A DNA stretch of 64,000 nt, taken from Trichobilharzia szidati (lineage: Eukaryota; Platyhelminthes; Trematoda; Strigeidida; Schistosomatidae). The translations under genes and the position numbers were made by a program. The notes below the pieces were generated by a model, which searched no databases, had not been told where the DNA came from, and saw only the letters and a program-made list of their open reading frames with translations. Shown here in pieces: positions 21,401 through 31,404 of the stretch. The stretch lies in the NCBI GenBank assembly GCA_944472155.2, contig OX235279.1, forward strand, positions 174,757,868 through 174,821,867, written 5' to 3'. Positions within the stretch are counted from its first letter, which is position 1. Every line of letters begins with the position of its first letter.

Positions 21401-23260
21401 TTAACAAATTGTAAAAGTAGAGGTTGAGTTATTCCAGATTGTCTTAGCTTCTTGTTGTAGTAGTGTAGTCGAAACATTTCCTCAGAAGTCGATAACGTAT
21501 GGGATGCCCAAGTAAGGCATTTTGTATTACACCTAGTTTCTTTTACAGTCCCCTCTATGCTACGAGCATCGTGTGTATCAACCAGTCCTTGTACATCACC
21601 TTTACGTGTAAAGTAGAAGTCAGCTGTCTGGCATTTTAAGGGATTTAACGTTAGACCACTTTAGTTTTGACCACTGACTGATGTCAGACAAAAAGCTATC
21701 AGTCTGATGGGAACTTGACAGAAGGCGTCACGGTCAGATCATCAACGTATTTGGCGAAGTTAATGTCATTAGAAAGAAGTAAGTCATGTAAAAAGATTGA
21801 AAAAAGAAATGCAGAGAGAACAGCTCCCTGAGGAACACTAGCTTCCTGTAAGCATGACAGAGGAATATTCAACCTTATACACAGTATACTGCATTCTGTT
21901 TGAGAAATAAGAATGCAACCAGTTAACAGCCCAGGACTTGGTTTGCGTAAGGGAAAGCTAATTTGAAGGAAGGAAGGCTTCGTGTGCTTTTGGGGAAATC
22001 AATCGACGAAGCTGTGAAATTACATCGACTGGATTAGATGGTTAGGACATGTGTTACGTATGCCTAGTCATCGCCTTCCTCGACAACGGGCAATGTTAGC
22101 TGATATAGGGTCAGACTGGAAAAAAGCTAGCCGTGGTCAAACCAAAACATGTCACCAGTCAATGAAATCTACAACAGTTAATCTAGGTCACGTAAGGAGG
22201 TGTAGACCTCCTGACTGGTTGGGCTCTTCGGGACGGTAAAAACCAATGAATGGGCACAATTGGTGACATGGCTCAAAATCGTTCTCAATGGCTGGCGCAG
22301 ATGCATCCACTCCTTGTGACTTATGATTTCCAATGAAACTGTTTTATTCTTCGTTATTACTATTCCTTTGTCTCACACCTCTGTTTACTGTCTCTAATAT
22401 GCATTTCTCCTACTTTCTTCTCTTGCTTTGTGTGCTACAACGAGGGAGTGTGGCGACTTGAACTGCCGCACATCGGTGCAAAGTTCTATGTCGAAAACAG
22501 ACAGACAGACAATTTGAAGGAAGGCATCTAGGTGCTGTGTCAAAAGCAGATGTTTACTCGAAGAAGTTATAACGAACATATATTTGGCCGCTTTGTCTAA
22601 GGAGGAGACAATACTATGATGTAGTACAGTGGGCAGTATCTAAAGCACTTCTGCCCTGCCTATAAGTAAACTGTCTGGGATCATTAAAACTCTTGAGATA
22701 GGATACAAAGCTGAGTAAGAGCAGTAATAATAGAACTGCATATTTCTTCGGTAGAGTGTTACGTTGTCTTTTCACTCACTTACGTGTATTTTATATTTTA
22801 CATTTGTCAGTTTATTTTTTGTTTTTCCTTTCTTTTGTATCAAGGTGCTTTCGTGGCTGGTCTTGATGCAGGATTAGTATATAATTCTTGGCCAAAAATG
22901 GCTGATAAATGGATTCCTGATGATTTGGTTGTTTCGCGTTATGGTTCACGGATAAGAAACTTTCTTGATAACCCAACTGCTGTTCAATTCACGCATAGAA
23001 TGCTGGCGTATGCCACAGTCTTATCAACCGGTGTATTATGGGCAAATGTAATGCGTTTAGGTGTAGCTTGTACTGGACCACGTATTCGAAATGCTGCACA
23101 TATAATTCTTGCTGCTGCATTAGGACAATCAGCACTCGGTATAACCACTTTATTGTATTATGTACCAGTTGCATTGGGCTCTCTACATCAATGTGGCAGT
23201 GTTGTTCTTCTTTCATCTTTACTTTGGTTCACTCATTGTTTACGAGCTGTTCCAAAATGA
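12219..23260 (+). CDS. COX15: COX15, haem A synthase (cytochrome c oxidase assembly protein), six exons
   Basis: The exons are 12219-12445, 12483-12606, 12648-12833, 14288-14482, 20471-20552 and 22845-23260, totalling 1230 nt or 409 residues plus TGA; human COX15 is about 410. It is an inner mitochondrial membrane enzyme of the CtaA/COX15 family that oxidises haem O to haem A for cytochrome c oxidase. The N-terminus ([12 protein letters not shown]..) is Arg/Ser-rich, fitting a mitochondrial presequence. Family signatures are [17 protein letters not shown] (about 71-87), IHRMWGR (His137), CAHLI (His220), [14 protein letters not shown] (272-285), VQFTHRM (His322) and GSLHQCGS (His386). These four His match the conserved haem-ligand positions of the family, and hydrophobic segments surround them. 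All exon joins use GT..AG and keep frame. Introns 3-5 are filled with retroelements. AATAAA lies 68 bases past the stop. Confidence 0.95.
12446..12482 (+). other. COX15 intron 1, a 37-nt micro-intron
   Basis: Starts GTTTTT and ends TTTCAAAG. Removing it joins AG and G into Arg76 and restores the family signature [17 protein letters not shown]. Reading through gives RFFPVSL.. and soon a stop. Introns of this size in the 5' part of genes are a known schistosome trait. Confidence 0.9.
12483..12606 (+). CDS. COX15: COX15 exon 2
   Basis: Completes Arg76 and encodes residues 77-117 ([14 protein letters not shown].. to ..FPEHQQK), the intermembrane-space loop after the first membrane segment. It ends in phase 0 at AAA before GTTTGC. 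Confidence 0.9.
12607..12647 (+). other. COX15 intron 2, a 41-nt micro-intron with two candidate 3' sites
   Basis: Starts GTTTGC. The better-looking acceptor, GCCTTAG at 12637, would shift frame and hit a stop after 13 codons. The acceptor at GTGAAG (12647) keeps frame and restores [16 protein letters not shown]. The chosen end is decided by frame and family alignment only. Confidence 0.75.
12648..12833 (+). CDS. COX15: COX15 exon 3
   Basis: Encodes residues 118-179, including [16 protein letters not shown] with haem-ligand candidate His137 and the next two membrane segments. It ends in phase 0 at TTTCAG before GTATGT, a strong donor. Confidence 0.95.
12993..13079 (+). mobile_element. 65-bp LINE-K terminal fragment with 11-bp target duplication
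   Basis: ATCTCGTACGA occurs at 12993-13003 and 13069-13079. Between them, 13004-13068 is the last part of LINE-K (TGGCGACTTGAACTGCCG.. TTCTATGTCGAAAAC) with the tail CGACCGACCG. It is a drastically 5'-truncated insertion in COX15 intron 3. Confidence 0.85.
13140..13290. repeat. Dispersed repeat shared with 43355-43495
   Basis: The two stretches share TAGTAACTAGTGTAATGT-like, GTTTGGTGCAGA-TGAATTC and CACCATCACGGTGCACT-like blocks in order, in the same orientation. The family is not identified; see the tRNA-like repeat at 43140-43500. Confidence 0.65.
13295..14035 (+). mobile_element. LINE-K 3' part in COX15 intron 3
   Basis: Degraded C-terminal coding sequence ([15 protein letters not shown] near 13305, then [13 protein letters not shown] near 13735), then the 3' UTR ending ..GAAACCAGTCAGTCAGTCA. 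It is in the sense orientation of COX15 and has many frameshifts. Confidence 0.8.
14288..14482 (+). CDS. COX15: COX15 exon 4
   Basis: Residues 180-244 ([12 protein letters not shown].. to ..NHLVSHST), with [14 protein letters not shown] carrying haem-ligand candidate His220. The acceptor is TATTCTAG after a T9 run; the donor is ACG before GTGAGT. Phase is 0 at both ends. Confidence 0.95.
14483..15207. other. COX15 intron 4, unassigned part
   Basis: No repeat family from this window is recognised between the exon 4 donor and arm 2 of the inverted duplication. Confidence 0.5.
15300..15635 (+). mobile_element. RTE LINE 3' tail within arm 2
   Basis: [20 protein letters not shown] and [15 protein letters not shown] blocks match the RTE C-terminus with frameshifts. 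A run of eight G near 15395-15402 marks one frameshift. It ends near the CCTGAGGTAATTATAATCAT stretch. Confidence 0.75.
15813..16265 (-). CDS. Exon-like ORF of unknown function, copy 2
   Basis: A 150-codon frame, nearly identical to 113-613 from [11 protein letters not shown] onward, with a Thr to Ser change in the QQYTGNN motif. It is followed, on the - strand, by the same GTGAGTT donor-like site. It lies antisense inside COX15 intron 4. Preservation of the frame in both arms could reflect a recent duplication rather than selection. Function unknown. Confidence 0.3.
   Translation of the reverse strand: MVHNKESNLMISPDNILAETQDFSEPADISLAMLCHRISRLQTEAEAVAKAISANGGSIRNKQSISIPVSNQQYSGNNSVAYEEQSTITDLNTLVSSSDNNNNNGNRNNEICRNDSQQLSQKSQEQTGHALRSTNKEGQFHQSSNSQENV
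16600..19500 (-). mobile_element. RTE LINE fossil, nearly full length, in COX15 intron 4
   Basis: Read on the - strand it runs from a 5' leader (GCTAGCAG..CCTACGCCAG near 19420) through the endonuclease ([20 protein letters not shown] at 18600-18660) and RT ([20 protein letters not shown] near 17580) to the C-terminal [10 protein letters not shown] near 16690. Frameshifts are frequent. It is antisense to COX15. Confidence 0.85.
19549..20312 (-). mobile_element. LINE-K insertion with 10-bp target duplication
   Basis: TCACAATTTA occurs at 19549-19558 and 20303-20312. Between them the - strand reads [20 protein letters not shown].. (20034-20300), then [21 protein letters not shown].. (19832-20020), then the 3' UTR, ending GTCGAAAACAGACAGG. 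It is 5' truncated; one frameshift and a few stops separate the two readable pieces. It lies in COX15 intron 4, antisense. Confidence 0.8.
20471..20552 (+). CDS. COX15: COX15 exon 5
   Basis: Residues 245-271 plus the first base of Gly272 ([20 protein letters not shown]..). The acceptor is ATAATTATAG; the donor is TATG before GTGAGT. It is the poorest-conserved exon, but frame and length agree with the family spacing between the fourth and fifth membrane segments. Confidence 0.9.
20641..20815 (+). repeat. SINE-A (copy 2), at the start of COX15 intron 5
   Basis: A box at 20652-20662 (TGGCACAGTGG) and B box at 20696-20706 (GGTTCGATCCC). The tail GCTGAAAATTCC.. ends AAAAATAAATAAAAAG. It starts 88 bases after the exon 5 donor, sense to COX15. 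It differs from copy 1 by few substitutions and a short deletion after the tRNA-like head. Confidence 0.85.
20930..21401 (+). mobile_element. LINE-K 3' part
   Basis: Closely matches 13565-14030, including GTGGTGGTCGTCAAACG and CCTAATTGGTTGGAGTTCTC. The 3' end is ..TACATTGAAACCAGTCAGTCAG. Confidence 0.85.
21402..22760 (-). mobile_element. Family J LINE fossil split by a LINE-K insertion
   Basis: On the - strand, 22760-22525 encodes [19 protein letters not shown] and 21959-21402 continues with RT and C-terminal sequence, both matching 5960-6760. The two parts are interrupted exactly by the LINE-K insertion at 21974-22510. Confidence 0.8.
21960..22524 (+). mobile_element. LINE-K insertion with 14-bp target duplication
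   Basis: AATTTGAAGGAAGG occurs at 21960-21973 and 22511-22524. The insert 21974-22510 encodes [21 protein letters not shown] and the [17 protein letters not shown] block, then the 3' UTR ending TCGAAAACAGACAGACAGAC. It sits inside a family J element, inside COX15 intron 5. Confidence 0.9.
22845..23260 (+). CDS. COX15: COX15 exon 6 (terminal)
   Basis: Completes Gly272 and encodes residues 273-409. It carries [27 protein letters not shown] (His322) and GSLHQCGS (His386), the last membrane segments, and the C-terminus CLRAVPK before TGA at 23258. The acceptor is TTGTATCAAG. Confidence 0.97.
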
Positions 23261-23327
23261 TGAAATATTGTAATAAGAACGATCACTTATATTTCTTCAT
23301 TGTCGCTTTCTAAAAAAACTTCATTGT

Positions 23328-23333
23328 AATAAA
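23328..23333 (+). terminator. COX15: COX15 polyadenylation signal
   Basis: A canonical AATAAA 68 bases after the stop codon, in an AT-rich context. The cleavage site is not determinable. Confidence 0.8.
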
Positions 23334-23439
23334 TATTTTCACTTGAAAAAATAGGTTTTTTCAAATGGCTTTTGTGTGCATAATGATTGGGGGGAGGAGT
23401 AAGTCCTCGTCGTTTTCGCCGTACATCGCTCTAAGTGGA

Positions 23440-23640
23440 ACGTAAAGTTTCGGTAGTAGTGGTGTTTATTTTTATGGGATGAAGTTGCTAGTATCATGCC
23501 CAATCTTCCCTGTTTGCCAGTCTTATTACTGGCTTAGAGAGGTTTAGGAGTGCCCCCGTGGCCGGGGATCGAATCCCGGACCACGTGAGTCGTGTCTGGC
23601 GAGCATTCTACCGCTGCGCCACCGACGCATACATATATAT
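23440..23640 (-). repeat. SINE-B, tRNA head with RTE-like body and tail (copy 1)
   Basis: On the - strand: A box TGGCGCAGCGG (23611-23621) and B box GGATTCGATCC (23566-23576). Next comes a body TAAGCCAGTAATAAGACTGG.. CCCAATCTTCCC-complement.. GCTAGCAACTTC that resembles the RTE 5' leader, and an end ..GTTCCACTTAGAG like the RTE 3' end. Confidence 0.8.
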
Positions 23641-24032
23641 TTGTGTCGTGGATTTTTATGCTTAACTCATAAGATTCACAGTGAAATAAAAATGAAAAAG
23701 TCATTGGGGGCAGGCGGGAGAAAGTCTTTCAATCTTTGATAAAAAGTGCTGCAAATGTGTATTGCCCTTGTGAAATTTAGAACAGCATATTTAAGCGAAC
23801 AGTATTGTGTTTTCAATTAGATCTCATCAAGCTTAACTCTACTATACATAAATTTACAAATAAAAATTTAAATATAAACCAATCATGGTGATTTGTCAAT
23901 AGGATAATAAGATTGTGCAGTTATTCATAATAATAAACAATAACAAGGATGAGAAAGTGAGGCTGTCTATGATAACAAGAATGAGGACAAAGAGCATGAC
24001 TAAACAAACAGATGTTCAGGTAGAAGTAGTCG
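23641..24032. other. Unassigned AT-rich stretch
   Basis: Starts with ATACATATATAT. No coding or repeat family recognised. Confidence 0.45.
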
Positions 24033-24200
24033 ATAGATAAGCCATGTTTTTCCGTATGAGCTAAGAGCTGATCCCTTATGAGTTTTTCTAACCCCTTTGC
24101 TATGATGCAGGTCAGACTTACAGGCCGGTAGTTAGATACTAACTGCCTGTTCCCATCTTTAAAGATGGGGCTAATAAAAGCATCTTTCCAGTCCCTGGGT
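24033..24200 (-). mobile_element. Family C LINE RT fragment
   Basis: On the - strand it encodes RDWKDAFISPIFKDGNRQL then NYRPVSLTCIIAKGLEKLI, nearly identical to 9015-9140. It is a short internal piece. Confidence 0.85.
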
Positions 24201-24574
24201 CAACCATAACCCTAATCTTAACACTTACCCATTGGCTACTCTGCCACCGACAGAATAGTCAACCATAACCTCCCGTTGGCTGTTTTTCGTCACCGACAAA
24301 GTGGTCAACTCCCCAGAAGCTATCAAGCGGTCTTTGGCTAGACTGCCATAGTGGAGTTGGTACACGGGTAAAATCAATAGAAGTAGTCGATAAAGGCCAG
24401 GAAAAACAAATGAACTGATTAAGTAATGCTAGATTGTAAGGAAAGTAAATAAAATGCGGTTTAGTGATGTGATAAGATTTAGAGATGATAAGAGAGGGGT
24501 TGAAAATATTAGTAAGGCTTGGTGGTGGTGCTGGGGAAGTCATCAGTTGGTTAGGTCTTCATAGGCCAACAAGG
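24201..24574 (-). repeat. Probable PLE 3' flank with an imperfect direct repeat
   Basis: ATAGTCAACCATAACC and GTTGGCT units occur twice near 24200-24290 (about 60 bases apart). On the - strand this lies downstream of the PLE GIY-YIG fragment at 24575-24790, so it may be its 3' UTR. Confidence 0.35.
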
Positions 24575-24790
24575 GAGAGATAATGGCCGTGTACGAACTT
24601 CTTTTGAATGCATAGTTTAGGCTTAATAGTTCGAATACCTATCGCCTCAGCTGTGTGCAGTAGACAAATATGAAGTCTATTGGAACGATTCTGTGAGATG
24701 TGATGAATAGTTACCTTGAAAGCTGTCGTTTTCTCCACTACATGACCACGAAAGCTTCTAGTAACACAATAGGGTGGGTTGAAAGTATTG
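24575..24790 (-). mobile_element. PLE GIY-YIG C-terminal fragment
   Basis: The - strand frame reads HVVEKTTAFKVTIHHIS.. then AEAIGIRTIKPKLCIQKKF. This aligns with the PLE at 59481-59672 (HLVDNDHPISIASTFKVIY.. AEALAIETEKPDLCVQKKF). Only the part after the catalytic GIY-YIG core remains. Confidence 0.75.
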
Positions 24791-27167
24791 AAAAGTCATA
24801 TAGTTAGGTGGAGAGAGAGAGGTTGATCACTGAATCTTTGTTTACAGAGTCAACACCGCATATGTGCAATTGAACTGACGCAACACGAACAATAAGGAAT
24901 CTAAATCACCAGTAGTAATTTCATACAAGGAAGGAACCTCGAAAACCTTACGCAGAATTCTTAACAAGGCAGGAAGGAATAAAAGTGGCTGGCATTCAAT
25001 TAGAAACAAGCTTTGTAGGTTAACGGATCAATCCTGTGGAGCCAATAAAACAAAACAATTTAGTTTATCTAATACTCTGCCTGCAATGATTGTCAGGTCA
25101 AATATAGGTTAAAGTAGTAGAACGGCGTCAGTCAGTCAGGCTAGTCGAGCATAAAAACCTAGCAAAATCTAGATTGGTTGACCCGAATAAGATAAGAAAT
25201 CTAGAGAATAGTTCAGCTATACCCCTCACTACATGCAATTACACACAACCATACAATAGGATGGATGGGATAAGATGATAGTTCTAAAATCTAACGTCAC
25301 AGGGTGGAGAGAGAGATTGATAACAGAAGCTTTGTTTATCGAATCAACTGAGAGGTGATACGTGTAATAGGATTGATTCAACACCTATCCACCCAGATAT
25401 CTGGAGAATTCTAGTACCCCAACGACGACAAATAGGAGAGAGAGAACAAAGAAAACTATAAATCTCAAGTATCGAAGTCTTGCGATTATAATTGGTGATA
25501 TGAACAGTAAATTTTGTTCGAAACCTTGTCATCCAGTTGTTAATATTGTGTGATAATTAAAATAAACTTATCTAGTATGGAATTACATTCTACCAAAGTG
25601 CCCAAGTCCTACACTTATATTCTTATGGTTTTATCCAAATTAATAAAGGAAATTAATTGCTTTAGGCAACCTTGTAATCCAAACATATAGTCAGACTTGA
25701 TATTGAATCAGAATAGGTGTTATAGGATGTCACCACAGAGTAACCAGTGTTTTTCTATCTCCAAGTGGTAGAGTCGCTTCATCGATTAACTCTGCGTTTC
25801 GGTTGTCAGTGTGTACGACCTAACATCCACCAGTTGATTATTTCCCTCTTCCTAACAAAACTCCATGATAGTGGCAAATAGGAACTACTAACATAAGATC
25901 CGGAATCATTAAATGGGGATCGCAGTTGTTACATCCCGCACGTGGTAGTAGATAATAAGAATCAATGTGTAGACGTAAACCTGAACAAATAGTGATGTAA
26001 AGGAATAAGTCCTGACCAGTTCTGCTACCTTGATATGGTGGCAAGGTTGACGAGATACACTGGCTTGAATTAGTGTTCTTGGTGGACATACCATCCCAGG
26101 AAGGTCGTTTGAATAATAGTGGTTAGATTGAAAGCAGTAATCAGTAAAAGTATGGGTCGTTTACAGTGTGCTCTTCGACAGGCCTCAATCAGTTGTATCC
26201 TGGGTTCTTTTGTCACGCAACCCTAATGCAGCTTCTGTTTCACGTAACCCGAGGAGTAGCTAACTTCCACGATGTGGGCAGTAGGGTAGTAATAACTGTT
26301 CAGATATTTCAACAAACACACAGCTTCCCTGACCATCACCCCCCTTCATCCTCTTGCTTTCCTCTTACTGTTATCGCCATTCCATAGGTAGGTTCCTCAC
26401 CTCTTAACTCTGCAACTATAAGCAGCGACAAGAGCTGGAGAAACACTACTGACAGTCTCTTAAAACCATGCTGACAACTTCATACTAAAGTAATTAATGT
26501 TCGGACCCTTTGTTAGATCAGCAAACATACTCCACTAACCAGAATCCTCACACCTCGAGGCATGGATGGATCTATGTCGTGTTTCGGAGACACACATACA
26601 AGGCTGAAGTGTGGTTACTCACTCAACCCCACATGGCTCACATGGTGGATCTTCAAAATTCGTCTGACGAGTGTCAAGAGGTTATTCAGCTGTCTCGCGA
26701 GGATTTTCGGGTGTAGGGATAGCACTGAGTGCTAGGGTGGAATAATCCCTGCTTGACTGCTATCCATCCAGTGGGTAGTCGTATGTGTTCTGTCCGGCTG
26801 CACTCATCACAATGGTGTCATTTCACCATCTCTACTTACTCTCCAACAGACTTCAGTTCACACTAAGTAAATGATGAGTTCTGTGTGGAAAGCTGTCTAG
26901 ATCGCTGAGAATAGGAAAACGCTCAGACATAGTTGTCCCAGCAGATTGGAGAGTCGTACCGGTCAGAAGAGTGTGCTGTCGGGACCTATGGAGTCCTGTG
27001 TTGTCGAACCGACAGCGGTGGTCGTGTTCTACAATTCTGTTGAGATAATAATCTGTTCCTGGTCAACTCTAACTTTAAATGTGAAGAGAGAAGTTGTCTA
27101 GCCTGTCAACCTCCCTCATTAAATCGACGATGGATTTAAATAGATCACGTAGCGATAAGCAATCGAT
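24791..27167. other. Long stretch mostly unassigned
   Basis: Two related stretches start GGTGGAGAGAGAGA..TTTGTTTA near 24812 and 25305. A diverged PLE terminal unit is at 25548-25632. Otherwise I recognise no gene or known family. Short ORFs here (for example 26166-26387 and 26510-26716) lack protein-like features. Confidence 0.4.
25548..25632 (+). repeat. Diverged copy of the 99-bp PLE terminal unit
   Basis: TTAATATTGTGTGATAA.. AAAATAAACTTATC.. TGGAATTACATTCTACCAAAGTGC.. ACACTTATAT follows the order of blocks in 62516-62614 and 31415-31513. No target duplication is evident. Confidence 0.55.
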
Positions 27168-27455
27168 GGCGAAGGTCGGCTGGGAAAGCTGCCCATGTAG
27201 CCAGAGAAATGCGTAGATATGGCATAGAAGTGCTGGGAATCTGTGGCAGCAGATGGAATGGATGCGAATCATCATAAGTGTCAACTGGAGATTCAGTAAT
27301 CTACTACGGTGTTGTCACTCAGAAGACAACCACGAACACACTGAAACAGTAAGTGGCTACCAACCGCACGTTTCCAATGCGTTCGGTTCTCTGCCAGTCG
27401 GGTGCGCTCGGGAGTGTAGTGTTTGCCATTGGGTTGGCCTTACAGTCCTCCCTTT

Positions 27456-27690
27456 AAGTGCGTCGGTGCCACAAGGGTTAGAATGCTCACCGACCATGCA
27501 CATAGTCCGGGATTCGATCCCCAGCCGACTCACTCCTTTATCTTGCCTAACCGGTAGTAAGGTCCGAAAAAGAGGGAAGGTTGGGCAAGCGTGATGCTAG
27601 AAACCCTTCCTCTTCAAAAAACTGCACTGCTACTGATAATCCGAAGCTCTAGCCTGAAGACATATGTTCCACTGGTAATTCAAAGAAATA
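27456..27690 (+). repeat. SINE-B (copy 2) inside an RTE
   Basis: The head TGCGTCGGTGCCACAAGGGT.. has a degraded A box; the B box GGATTCGATCC is near 27511. The body is CGGTAGTAAGGTCCGAAAAA then GAGGGAAGGTTGGGCAAGCG. It ends CTACTGATAATCCGAAG..ATGTTCCACTGG, as in the RTE 3' end. Confidence 0.8.
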
Positions 27691-28542
27691 AAATGCTTTA
27701 AAAATGCTATAAACGACGCAGAACAAGAGGAGAAGAATGAACTCTACAGACAACTACAAATAGTAATGGACAATATCCCGAATGATGACATCGAAATCCT
27801 CATGAGAAATATGAATGCATGCCGAACTGGCAACAGATAATACAGGAAGAGAACACATCATGAGTGGAGGGGCTCCCGCTCGGCAGAATGAATGAGAACT
27901 AAGAACTCGTCGAAGACCTCTGCACTCTCAGTGATTTGGTGATTGGAGGCAACGTGTACAACTACAAGGATATACACAAAGCAACATGGATTTCGCCTGA
28001 CGGACACACCAAAAACCAGATAGACTCCGTCTGAATGTCACTCAAGGAAGTGGAGACACAGCCTACCTGCTGAACACAAAGTCGAGAAGGGGAGCACATG
28101 TGAGCTCAGATCAACATCATCATCATGATCTATTTCGAGGAACCTTCAAGGTGAAGCTGAAATCCTTCAGAACAACTGGAGACAGGTCACTGTGATTCAA
28201 GTTCAACATTCAGAAAGTGAAGGACAAGACTACAAGGGATACCCACCTTCACCACAGATGAGATCACAGCAATGTTGGAGACACTACGTGGCATCACTGA
28301 GGAAGCCTGTGTGAGGGGAGGAACATTGGAACTGACTCTCTGCATGTGATGTCCAAGGAAACGTGTACAACTGTTCTAGGGAGAAGGAAGAAGAGACACA
28401 AGACAAGGAATGTCTCTCAACGGACACCTACCTGGAAGCTAATAGAAGAGATGAGAGGAGAGGAGGATTGTGGAAGAGAAGATGACACCATGCAAAGATG
28501 GACAAGACAACAGAAGGAGAGGCTGAGTTCACAGTTCTCTTT

Positions 28543-29508
28543 TCTTTCTTTCTACATGACTTACCATGTTCAAAGGAATAAATCCGACCTAAACAAACTG
28601 GTTGGCTCTCACGAGGTGTGCAACATAAATGGCAGTGAAATAGAAACCAAGTCTGAAATTAAATACCTAGGTATCATTCATGGTCGTCTCATATCTTGAC
28701 GATTTCTAAGAAAATATTCCGTCTTACCTTCAACATCAAGAAGTTAAGACATTCTGGTATAACCCAACTCTTACTCCTAGAATTCGTTAACCCTCGCATT
28801 CTGCCTATTATTCTTTATTGATCTCCCTTAGTTTTTCCCGGGATACTGAAGAAAGACTATAACATATTACGCAGGATGTTAAAGGTTGTCAGCAGGGTAA
28901 GCAACGTGCCACTTAACCAGCTTGTCACTATTCTGGCTGACGGGCACATGGACTCATATGAAAAATGGGCTAAATCCATTCTGTTTAACTCACACTACCC
29001 TCTTCATTCACAACTCTCCCCTTGCATCTCATCAGGCAATACCAGACGCCTATATAGAAAACCATATGCTCTCACCAGCAAGTACAAAAACTTAACCATA
29101 CCCTACTTAGCTCGTGTTCTGTGCGATAAAGAAAGCATTAGGCGTGATACCTATAACTTATTAAATAGTCGGTAGAACAACTGGATCTCGTCTTTCCAAC
29201 TCATATCATTTACAGGTACAATATTTTCTTTCTTTCTTTTCGTTTTCTCTCCCTCTTTTCTTTTTATGTTATGTGCTGCTCTGTATCTTTCTTCCGCTTA
29301 CCCCAGTAAATATGATAGCACCTACTTTTCTAACACCGACATGCTAATACATTGTTGTCATAATGAACTGAGATTTCCTTAACCTATTTAGGATTTTATT
29401 TATTTATAATGTACTAACTGGATGCAATACTGTAGTAAAAATGCTGAGAATTCCATTCTGTATCACAAGTACTGTTTTGGAATAAAGCAAATTATTATTA
29501 TTATTATC
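28543..29508 (+). mobile_element. Family J LINE inserted in the RTE
   Basis: Encodes KSDLNKLVGSHEVCNINGSE (28585) and the C-terminal NQLVTILADGHMDSYEKWAK (28915), then the 3' UTR ending GGAATAAAGCAAATTATTATTATTATTAT. The uninterrupted homologous site at 53310-53325 reads TTCACAGCAATGTA, so the junctions are TTCACAG / CAATGTA. The insert has no target duplication. It is 5' truncated. Confidence 0.9.
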
Positions 29509-31404
29509 AATGTATACTGCACCGAATAAGGAAACAAGTGAAGAGGAGTGCTAGGAAAGACAAAAGACACACACAAAAGACGACACACTGGCTGTCAACT
29601 GAAGCAGAACAGGCAGCCGCAGGTAGAACAGACCTCAGGACATTATATCAGATAACCAGGCTGCTCGCTATCCGGGAAGAGATCAACACAGATGATGAAA
29701 CCAATAAAAGATGTTCTAGGGAACCTTATTACCAAGGGGGAGAAACAAATAGAACAATGGGCTGATCACTTCAAAGGACTCTTGAATCGACCATCACCTC
29801 CAACTCACATAAAAATATCAACACCACTAGCCATAGCACGCACAGAAGTGCATCAGGTGGATACAGATCATCCGACGAACGAAAGCAGAAATCCTGAATG
29901 CTATCAAGCCACTGAAGGCCGGCGGGGAAGGCAACAGGTCCAGGCGGTATCCCCATCCCACGCCACCCCTGATGCACTGAAAACGGACCCAGAGACTGCA
30001 GCAGATATGCTCACTCCATTGTTGCCGAGTGTTTTGAAGCAAAAGAAGTTACCTACTGATTGGAAGAAAGGCACTTTACTTAGTCAAACTAACAAAGCGA
30101 GAATTTAGCCTCTGAAAGAACTGGCGTAGAATAATGATCTTATCTACGCCAATTTGAGAGAATAAAAGGTGCACTGGATGCAGAACTCCGCCATCCGCCG
30201 GAACAAGCTGACTAGGTTCAGGAGAGGCAAATCATGTGCTGATCAAAGTGCATATCTACAAATCATCATCACAGAACAAATAATAGAATGGCAGTCAAAC
30301 CTCCCTCTACTTCAACTTCATCGACTTCGAAAAGTCCTTCACCAGACAGCGTTGACCGAGAAGTGATCCGGAATCTGCTTCAACCCTATGGAGTGCCGTA
30401 CGCTAAATCTTTATCAACCTCATTCAGTAGGTATATGAGAGCAGCACATGTCAAGTGATGTAGAGCAGAAAACTCAGCGAGGCGTTCTCAGTGAATAAAG
30501 GAGTAAGAGACGACTATGTTTCTTTTATCACTGATGATATTCCTAATTGTGGTGGACTGGATTATGCGTCAGACTATGAGTGGGGAGTGAGAAGACAGGA
30601 ATAAGTTGGACGACCGATAAGAAGACTCTAGAAGATCTGGATTTCGCTTGTGGATGATTTATGTCTAGTGTCACACAAACTCGAAGACTTCCAGGCAGGA
30701 AGGCGAAAACTGGCAACAAACTGGAAGAAGAGGTTGGCTACCTAGTAGAGAAGACAGGAGGTCTGGAGAAGTTAGAACTGATGGGGGTGATGAAGGTAAC
30801 CAACCAACCAACCGACAACAGCAACAACAGCCAGCACCAATCACCATCAACGGGAGAGATCTGACAGAGGTCGCTTCCATCATTTATCTAGGAAACACTT
30901 TTGCAACCAGAGGTAGTCGGAGCTGGTGAAGATGTCTTAGCCATCCAACCAGCCAGAATTGGCAAGGTGATGTGAATCTTCATCAATCTGAAATCAGTGT
31001 TGAAATCTGCTGCACACCACAGGATAAAGAAGAAGATTCGGATTTTCAGCTTAAATGTCGAGACAGTTTGTCAGTTCTTCTATTTGGGTCAGAAACTCGG
31101 CGGGTGTGTCACGAAAAGGATTTCCAACAGCCAGTTACAGACTTTTATCAAAAGCTGCCTCTTTCACTGGCTCTCTGTTGAAGATCAAATGACCAGAAAG
31201 AATCAACAATAAGAAACTATGGGAACGGACTAACCGAGAGCCGATAGCTCAATAAATATGTGGGAGAAAATGAAGATGGGTCGGGCATACGTTGAGAATG
31301 TTGTCGTATGAGGTCGCACGCGGGGCCATCGCTCGATTGGAATCCTACTGGGCAGCGACGAGTGGACCGTCCGGAAAGAGTGATATGGAGTAGTTCATAC
31401 AAGG

